Shown: in pieces, positions 50,439-55,306 of the stretch
Numbering within the stretch: the stretch's first letter is position 1
Layout: every line of letters starts with the position of its first letter
Assembly (NCBI RefSeq): GCF_016863555.1
Contig: NZ_BOPC01000062.1
Span: 1 to 55,306 of the forward strand
DNA from: Micromonospora qiuiae
GTDB lineage: Bacteria > Actinomycetota > Actinomycetes > Mycobacteriales > Micromonosporaceae
Direction: 5' to 3'
DNA length: 55,306 nucleotides
Position numbers and translations under genes: made by a program
Notes under the pieces: model-generated
What the model was told of the DNA's origin: nothing
Databases searched by the model: none
The model's input: the letters and a program-made list of their open reading frames with translations, nothing else

Positions 50439-50605
50439 CAAGCGTCGTCGTCCGGGCGGCGCGTCAGCGGCGCGGTGTCGAGGGCGCGGCTGAGTGTCCA
50501 CCGGGAGACGCGCAGCTTGGCGGCGACGGCGGCTCGGGTTTGCCCGGCGCCGAGCAGGGTGCGGGCGTCGGTGATCTGTTCGGAGGTCAGGGTGCGGGGC
50601 GAAAA
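50439..50605 (-). pseudogene. Serine recombinase (resolvase) C-terminal remnant
   Basis: The minus strand reads SPRTLTSEQITDARTLLGAG, QTRAAVAAKLRVSRWTLSRA, ending RRPDDDA and TGA at 50439-50441: the C-terminal HTH of a Tn3-type resolvase. Nothing of the catalytic domain is found upstream; instead a degenerate Tn3 terminal repeat follows 65 bp away. Order and orientation (terminal repeat, then resolvase reading inward) mirror the left end of the intact Tn3 element. Confidence 0.7.
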
Positions 50606-50669
50606 CGATCGTTATTGCCCCCATGCCTGCCAGGACGCCGACGCCCGGCCCTCACCGAAGTTGATCTTG

Positions 50670-50707
50670 CCTAACGGGACTTCTCCGAGCATTAGTCCTC
50701 AAAGGCC
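50670..50707 (-). repeat. Degenerate Tn3-type terminal repeat
   Basis: 38 bp that match the right repeat of the intact transposon at 25 positions without gaps, including CTAACG at the inner end and AGTCCTCAA plus GGCC at the outer end. The orientation places the lost element to its left. Confidence 0.65.
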
Positions 50708-50876
50708 AAAGCGAGGGGGAGGGGCGTGACCGCGACGACCATCGGCTCGTGGCGACTCGACAGAGCTGCCCTCCTCGCCACGAATCCACCGTCTGATCTG
50801 TCGTCGTTGCCCGTTCAGCGCCGAACGTGCGAGGGTTGGCGGCCAGGCCGATAGCCCGAGTAAGCAGGTGGGACGA

Positions 50877-51287
50877 ATGGCGACCATCTATCGCGAGGCG
50901 AAGCTGACGGTGACAGCGGACGTGGCGTGGGACTTCCTCGATCGCTACACCCGCGCGGAGGTGCACATCTTCTCCGCCTGCGCGGGCGAGCGCCAAGAGG
51001 ACGACTACCGCGTGGTCACCCTGGCCGACGGCACCGAGATCTGGGAGCGCAACGTGGCCGTCGATCCCGCCCTGATGCGGGCCGTCTACACGATCCCCGG
51101 GTTTCCCGGGGCAGAGCATCACCAGGCCGAGATGCGGGTGCTGGCCGACGGCGAGGGGGCGGCGACGTTGGTCTGGACAACCGACCTGCTGCCGCACGAG
51201 TTGGTGGAACACCTCAGCGAGGCGTACGAGGTCATGTTCAACGAACTGGTAGCGGCGGTCAACGAGCACGGCGAACAGGCGGCCTAG
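50877..51287 (+). CDS. SRPBCC-family protein
   Basis: 136-aa START-like (polyketide cyclase/Bet v1 fold) protein: REAKLTVTADVAWDFLDRYT at the start, EIWERNVAVDPALMRAVYTI in the middle strands and PHELVEHLSEAYEVMFNELV as the long C-terminal helix. Such proteins bind hydrophobic ligands or stabilise intermediates. ATG 50877 follows GGTGGGA. It stands alone between a transposon remnant and a broken isochorismatase gene; target unknown. Confidence 0.8.
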   Translation: MATIYREAKLTVTADVAWDFLDRYTRAEVHIFSACAGERQEDDYRVVTLADGTEIWERNVAVDPALMRAVYTIPGFPGAEHHQAEMRVLADGEGAATLVWTTDLLPHELVEHLSEAYEVMFNELVAAVNEHGEQAA

Positions 51288-51375
51288 CAGCCCTTCTGGT
51301 TGCTGAGCGACGCCTCGCAGCCCAGATTCGATAATCTACATTATGTAAAGCTGGCTGCGGGGCGGACCTCCCCGG

Positions 51376-51681
51376 TCAGCCGGCCGGGGCGAACTCGACC
51401 TCCACCGTCGGCACGGCGCCGGCCTGCCGTCCCGGAGCGGACTGGAAGCGCCAGTACAGGTTGGTGTGCGCGATCACCTGGTGCGGCGGCGGCGCGCCGT
51501 ACGCGCTGAGGTCTTCGGTGGTGTGTGCGTCGGCGACCAGCGTGGCGTCGTAGCCGCGCACCAGCGCGCCGTGCAGGGTCGAGCGGATGCAGTTGGCGAT
51601 CACGCCGGCGCCGGCGACCACTGCCTGCTGGACGTCGATGACGAGCAGCGCGGTGTTCGTCCGCTCGGGCAGGGTCGTCAT
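51376..51681 (-). pseudogene. Isochorismatase-like cysteine hydrolase with large internal deletion
   Basis: 101-aa frame that starts and ends like a cysteine hydrolase but lacks the middle. The N-terminus (NTALLVIDVQQAVVAGA with the catalytic Asp) leads directly into NCIRSTLHGALVRGYDATLV, the nucleophile Cys region, and a normal end (HTTEDLSAYGAPPPHQVIAH, TNLYWRF). About 80-90 residues, including the catalytic Lys, are absent without loss of frame. Without the Lys and central strands it is unlikely to be active. Confidence 0.75.
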
Positions 51682-51775
51682 GGTGTGCCTCCATCGCTCG
51701 AGCCGGTGGCGTCACGCTAGAGCCGACCACCGACACTTCCCCCCCGTCCCCGGAGGGCAGCACCAGACGCGAAAA

Positions 51776-51801
51776 TCATGCATAATATGCCTTATGCATG
51801 A
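51776..51801. promoter_or_regulatory. 10-6-10 dyad overlapping recombinase start codon
   Basis: TCATGCATAA (51776-51785) and TTATGCATGA (51792-51801) are exact inverted arms around TATGCC. The ATG of the recombinase gene (51794-51796) lies in the right arm. TAATAT (51783-51788) inside it is positioned as the -10 box of a leaderless transcript. The geometry is also that of a tyrosine-recombinase core site. Confidence 0.7.
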
Positions 51802-52795
51802 CAAATCGGGTGATAGCGTTGTGACGCTGATCGAGGACTTCCTGACCGCACGCGCCACCCGCAAGCCCTCCCCCCACACCCAGGCGGCGTACCGGCGGGA
51901 TCTGACCACCGTGGCCGCCCTCGCCGCAGAACTGGCCACCCCTCCCCTCCCCCTCGAAAATCTGCAGATCGGCGGGCTCTCCCCCAGACTCCTGCGGACG
52001 GCCTTCGCCCGGTTCGCCGCCGACCGGGCCGCCGCTTCCGTCGCACGCGCCTGGTCGACCTGGAACGGCTTCTTCTCCTTCCTGGTCGCCGAGCAGGTGG
52101 TGACGGGCAATCCCATGCCGGCGGTGGGTCGTCCCCGGGCCCCGCTCCCTGTGCCGAAGCCACTGCGCGGCGAGGACACCCCGGAACGGCTGCTCGCCTC
52201 GGCCGCGCGAAGCGAGGGACGGCAGCGTGATCCGTGGCCGGAGCGGGACGTGGCGGTGCTGGCCCTGGCGCTCTGCGCCGGCCTGCGGCTGTCGGAGCTG
52301 CTGGCGCTGCGGGTCGGTTCGCTCGCCGGTCGGCCGGGCGAGCGGCGGTTGGAGGTGTCGGGCAAGGGTGGGCGGCCCCGGATGTTGCCGGTGGAGCCGG
52401 ATCTGGACGCGGTGCTGGTGGACTATCTGGACAGTCGGCGGCGGCGGTTCGGGTCGCGTACGGTGCGGCCGGACTCGCCGTTGCTGGTGGACCGGTGTGG
52501 TGAGCCGCTGCGCCGGGGCGGTCTGCAGTATCTGGTGGAGTCCTGTTACCGGCGGGCCGGCATCGGTGACCGGGTGCCGCGCGGGGCGCGGTTGCACGCG
52601 TTGCGGCACACGTTCGCGACGCGGTTGGCCGAGGACGGTGCGGGCGCGGCGGAGATCATGCGGTTGTTGGGGCACGCGTCGTTGGCGTCGTCGCAGACGT
52701 ACATCGAGGTGACCGCGGGTCAGCAGCGGGAGGCGGTGCGGGCCAATCGCACGAACCGGGCGTTGGTGGGGTTGGTGCGCGGTCAGCCGGGGTAG
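51794..52795 (+). CDS. Tyrosine site-specific recombinase (XerC/D-like)
   Basis: 333-aa integrase-family recombinase. N-terminal core-binding domain, about residues 10-110 (TLIEDFLTARATRKPSPHTQ), and a C-terminal catalytic domain with Arg165 (CAGLRLSELLAL), Lys191 (GKGGRPR), His268 and Arg271 (LHALRHTFATRLAE), His294 (LLGHASLASS) and Tyr303 (QTYIEVT): all six residues present. ATG 51794 lies within a palindrome and directly after TAATAT, so the mRNA is probably leaderless and the gene may control itself. It shows only family-level similarity to the recombinase at 22.4 kb. No tRNA or element boundary was recognised nearby. Confidence 0.9.
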   Translation: MHDKSGDSVVTLIEDFLTARATRKPSPHTQAAYRRDLTTVAALAAELATPPLPLENLQIGGLSPRLLRTAFARFAADRAAASVARAWSTWNGFFSFLVAEQVVTGNPMPAVGRPRAPLPVPKPLRGEDTPERLLASAARSEGRQRDPWPERDVAVLALALCAGLRLSELLALRVGSLAGRPGERRLEVSGKGGRPRMLPVEPDLDAVLVDYLDSRRRRFGSRTVRPDSPLLVDRCGEPLRRGGLQYLVESCYRRAGIGDRVPRGARLHALRHTFATRLAEDGAGAAEIMRLLGHASLASSQTYIEVTAGQQREAVRANRTNRALVGLVRGQPG

Positions 52796-52823
52796 GCCGA
52801 ATGCCCGCCGCTCATTCCGCTAT

Positions 52824-53264
52824 TCAGCGCCCCTTGGGGAAGGCGGCGCGCAGTGCAGAGCCGCGGGTCATGAACGCGACTCGGATGATGGGCAGCATGC
52901 AGACGACCTGCATCACGGCGTACCACGGCGGACAGACACCCGGAATCAGGTCGACGCCGATGATCGCGATCGGCATGATGACGGCGAGAGCCCTCACGCG
53001 CTCGAAGGCCCGTCGAGATCCCCGGGAAGCGGATCCGGTCATCCGGTAGATCAGCACGGCGACTATGGGCAGCAGGACTGCCCGGACCCACATGAACGTG
53101 TTCACCGTGTGGCCGCTGACCGATACCGCGATGACCGCCAGGAGGGCGGCGGCGCTCAGCGCGCCGTGAACCTTGATGCTGATCTTCGCTGTGTCGAAGG
53201 CCCTCTGGGCGCGGGGGGTGTTGAGGAGTGCCGCCTCGGCCGTGGAGTGCGCGCTGGTTTCCAT
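52824..53264 (-). CDS. Small membrane protein of unknown function
   Basis: 146-aa protein with a polar N-terminus (METSAHSTAEAALLNTPRAQ), then about four hydrophobic segments (HGALSAAALLAVIAVSVSGH, MWVRAVLLPIVAVLIYRMTG, ALAVIMPIAIIGVDLIPGVC, WYAVMQVVCMLPIIRVAFMT). ATG 53264 has GGTGAG upstream; a GTG at 53270 is an alternative. It is divergent from the sensor kinase gene, and the pattern (small membrane protein next to a DesK-type two-component system) suggests a target or accessory of that system. Confidence 0.7.
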   Translation of the reverse strand: METSAHSTAEAALLNTPRAQRAFDTAKISIKVHGALSAAALLAVIAVSVSGHTVNTFMWVRAVLLPIVAVLIYRMTGSASRGSRRAFERVRALAVIMPIAIIGVDLIPGVCPPWYAVMQVVCMLPIIRVAFMTRGSALRAAFPKGR

Positions 53265-53415
53265 GCTCACCGACGTTATGAAGCGCTTGGCTGACGCGGT
53301 ATCCGCCTGGACACACTGGCGGGTGGGGGTAGCCCCACTCTCTGTCTGGCCAGGGTTGTAGCGGGCCCCGCGCGGTGCACAGTGGGAGTGCCGGACGGTA
53401 AGCGAAGGATGAGTC

Positions 53416-54678
53416 ATGAGACGGCTGGGTTCGTGGGTGGCGCGCGTTGGCGTGGGGTTCGTGCGGGCGTGCGTCGTCGCGGTCGTCAGCCTGCTGGTCC
53501 CGGCCGTGTGGGCCGCCGCTGTGGCGCTGGGGATCTGGTGGGGGGTGGGAAACCCGTGGTCGTGGGTAGCGCCGCTCGTGCTGGTGTGTGGGGGCACGCT
53601 CGCGTTGTCCCGCCCGGTCTGCCGGATGGTCCGCTTCCTCGTCGCAAGGTGGACCGCCACCGTCATCCCCGCCGGATACCGGCAGGCCGGAGTGGTGACG
53701 CGGATGTCCACCGGGTACTGGTGGAACGGCTTCTCCTACGAGCGCACCCGCCGGGACGCCCTGCTGGATCAGAAGTGGCGGGTCCGGTGGGCAGACCCCG
53801 CCAACTGGCGCGATCTGCGGTTCACGGGGATCGTGCCGCTCACTGCGGGCGTGGTCGCTGCTCTCCCGCCGGCCGGGGTGGTCGCGGCGGTCCTCGGGCT
53901 CGGCCAGCCGGGGCTCGCCGCGCGCCTCGTCGGGGCATTCGGCCTGGTCGTGGCCGTCGCCTTGGCCCCGTACGCTTGGCGGATCGTCGAGCCGGTGGCC
54001 GTCCGCTTCCTGCGTCCGTCGGCTGCGATGGCGCTGGCGGACCGGGTGGATGAGTTGACCGCCCAGCGGGCGGACGCGACGGTCGCGCAGGCTGCCGAGA
54101 TCCGCCGGATCGAGAGGGACCTGCACGATGGAGCGCAGGCCCGTCTGGTTGCGCTTGGGCTCTCCCTGGCGACTGTGGAGAAGTTGATAGGGACCGACCC
54201 GGAGCGGGCCAAGGCACTGATGCGGGACGCGCGAGTCGGCGCCATCGCCTCGCTGGCCGAGCTCCGCGAGCTGATCCGTGGGATCAGCCCACCGGTGCTG
54301 AACGAGCGGGGGCTCGTCGACGCAGTGCGCGCCCTCGCTCTGGACATCCCGCTCGACGTGGCTGTCAGCGTTGACGGCCAGCTGGCAACCGTGGACCCGC
54401 CGGTCGAGTCGGCCGTCTACTTCGGCGTCGCCGAGTTGTTGGCCAACGCGGTCCGGCATGCCCACGCGTCGCGGGCGCGCGTCTGCCTCGCCTGGGACGA
54501 GGACGACCTCGTTGTCGAGGTTGAGGACGACGGCCGGGGCGGGGCAGACGAGCGAGCTGGCGGCGGGCTCGTCGGCCTGCGCCGCCGCTTGGCGGCCTTC
54601 GACGGCACCCTGGAGATCACCAGCCCACCGGGGGGCCCGACCCGTGTCAGGATGGTGCTGCCATGCGAATTGTTGTAG
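53416..54678 (+). CDS. Sensor histidine kinase (HisKA_3, DesK/NarX type)
   Basis: 420-aa membrane kinase. Two helices at about 15-65 and two more at about 138-190 form the sensor; the dimerisation domain has the phosphorylated His237 in RRIERDLHDGAQARLVALGL; the ATPase domain shows the N box (ELLANAVRHAHAS), DDGRGG and GGGLVGLRRRLAAF. ATG 53416. The extracytoplasmic loops are short, so it may sense a membrane or intramembrane signal. The response regulator gene overlaps its 3' end by 16 bp. Confidence 0.92.
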   Translation: MRRLGSWVARVGVGFVRACVVAVVSLLVPAVWAAAVALGIWWGVGNPWSWVAPLVLVCGGTLALSRPVCRMVRFLVARWTATVIPAGYRQAGVVTRMSTGYWWNGFSYERTRRDALLDQKWRVRWADPANWRDLRFTGIVPLTAGVVAALPPAGVVAAVLGLGQPGLAARLVGAFGLVVAVALAPYAWRIVEPVAVRFLRPSAAMALADRVDELTAQRADATVAQAAEIRRIERDLHDGAQARLVALGLSLATVEKLIGTDPERAKALMRDARVGAIASLAELRELIRGISPPVLNERGLVDAVRALALDIPLDVAVSVDGQLATVDPPVESAVYFGVAELLANAVRHAHASRARVCLAWDEDDLVVEVEDDGRGGADERAGGGLVGLRRRLAAFDGTLEITSPPGGPTRVRMVLPCELL

Positions 54679-55306
54679 CCGAGGACCTCTATCTCCTGCG
54701 CGACGGGATGGTCCGTCTGATCGAGGCGTACGGGCACCAGGTGGTGGCGACAGCGACCACCGGACCTGAAACGCTCGATGCGCTGCGGGCGTGGCGTCCG
54801 GATGTGTCGGTCATCGACGTCCGTATGCCACCGGGCCAGTCGGACGAGGGCCTGCGGGCGGCCCTCGTCGCCCGCAGCGAAATGCCCGGACTGCCGGTCC
54901 TCATCCTCTCCCAGCACGTCGAGCAGTTGTACGCCCGCGAGCTTCTGGCCGACGGTTCCGGCAGCGTCGGCTACCTCCTCAAGGAGAGCGTGTTCGACGC
55001 CGACCAGTTCATCGGCGCTCTGGAGCGCGTTGCGGGCGGCGGGACCGCCATGGACCCGGCCGTCATCGCGAAACTGCTGTCCAGTAGTTCCCCGAACCGG
55101 GGGCTTGAGCGGCTCACCGAACGGGAGTGCTCCGTGCTGGCCCTGATGGCCGAGGGACTGTCCAACCAGGCCATCGGCCGTCGCCTCTTTCTCAGCGAGA
55201 GTGCCATCAGCAAGTACACCACCTCCATGTTCGGCAAGCTGGGCATCTCCGACGATGACGACACCAACCGCCGGGTCCGCGCTGTCCTCACCTACCTGAA
55301 CAAGCC
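54663..55306 (+). CDS. LuxR/NarL-family response regulator (3' end cut by window)
   Basis: At least 214 residues. Receiver domain with the acidic pocket (RIVVAEDLYLLRDG) and phospho-acceptor Asp52 (DVSVIDVRMPP), Lys near 105 (VGYLLKESVFD); linker; LuxR HTH (RLTERECSVLALMAEGLSNQ, SESAISKYTTSMFGKLGISD). ATG 54663 lies within the kinase gene, 16 bp before its stop, so the pair is co-translated. The last codons (TYLNK) run off the window edge; the stop is outside. Confidence 0.93.
   Translation, partial: MRIVVAEDLYLLRDGMVRLIEAYGHQVVATATTGPETLDALRAWRPDVSVIDVRMPPGQSDEGLRAALVARSEMPGLPVLILSQHVEQLYARELLADGSGSVGYLLKESVFDADQFIGALERVAGGGTAMDPAVIAKLLSSSSPNRGLERLTERECSVLALMAEGLSNQAIGRRLFLSESAISKYTTSMFGKLGISDDDDTNRRVRAVLTYLNK

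Noticed and set aside
1..55306. CRISPR arrays, tRNA or rRNA genes, phage structural modules
   Set aside because: I looked for regularly spaced repeats, tRNA-like arms next to the two integrase genes, and phage gene order, and saw none.

Overview
The window is high-GC DNA with strongly G/C-biased third codon positions, many GTG starts, SigE-family sigma factor, FtsX-type giant permeases, a GH15 trehalase-like enzyme and several probable leaderless starts. Together these point to an actinomycete, most likely Micromonosporaceae (Micromonospora-like); the genus is inference. I saw no tRNA, rRNA or CRISPR array.

Layout. 1-6 kb is an accessory, decaying stretch: the end of a GlxA-type AraC regulator, an alpha/beta-hydrolase broken by an in-frame TGA, a frameshifted TetR gene beside it, a Tn3-family transposase remnant and a frameshifted fragment of unknown function. 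5.6-14.3 kb holds regulator-target pairs: TetR/DUF998 membrane protein and TetR/FAD monooxygenase, each divergent with dyad operators between them, then an HNH endonuclease, another TetR, an FkbM methyltransferase, a GT39 membrane glycosyltransferase and a MarR regulator. 14.3-15.0 kb is a TOPRIM-domain protein.

15,220-21,050 is a complete Tn3-family transposon. I could read two 38-bp terminal inverted repeats (34/38 identical, inner ends TAAG) and a perfect 5-bp target duplication (GAGAC) on both sides. It carries an intact 1018-aa transposase, a resolvase that has lost its catalytic domain, a frameshifted gene translationally coupled to the transposase, and two uncharacterised cargo genes: a secreted protein and a cytoplasmic protein. 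A related but diverged transposon end plus resolvase tail lies at 50.4-50.7 kb.

21.1-36.6 kb is more ordinary: DUF6069 protein, Hsp20 with a consensus promoter and a HAIR (HspR) operator, a tyrosine recombinase, a four-gene ABC export cassette (two ATPases, two very large FtsX permeases), a DUF2231-Rieske fusion, thymidine kinase, a UMF1 transporter, a glycerophosphodiester phosphodiesterase and a PlsC acyltransferase. 36.7-46.9 kb runs almost entirely on the plus strand: cydAB behind a BlaI-like dyad, an Eis-like acetyltransferase, two SDRs around a GH15 hydrolase, and a SigE-type sigma factor coupled to a membrane partner. 47-55 kb is accessory again: a truncated SGNH hydrolase, an SDR/MFS efflux operon with divergent TetR, an SRPBCC protein, a deleted isochorismatase, a tyrosine recombinase whose start codon lies inside a 10-6-10 dyad, and a two-component system cut by the window edge.

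The most unusual items are the Tn3 transposon with its uncharacterised secreted/cytosolic cargo pair, and the recombinase whose own start codon sits in a recombination-core-like palindrome. Family names rest on recognised motifs, not on database searches.
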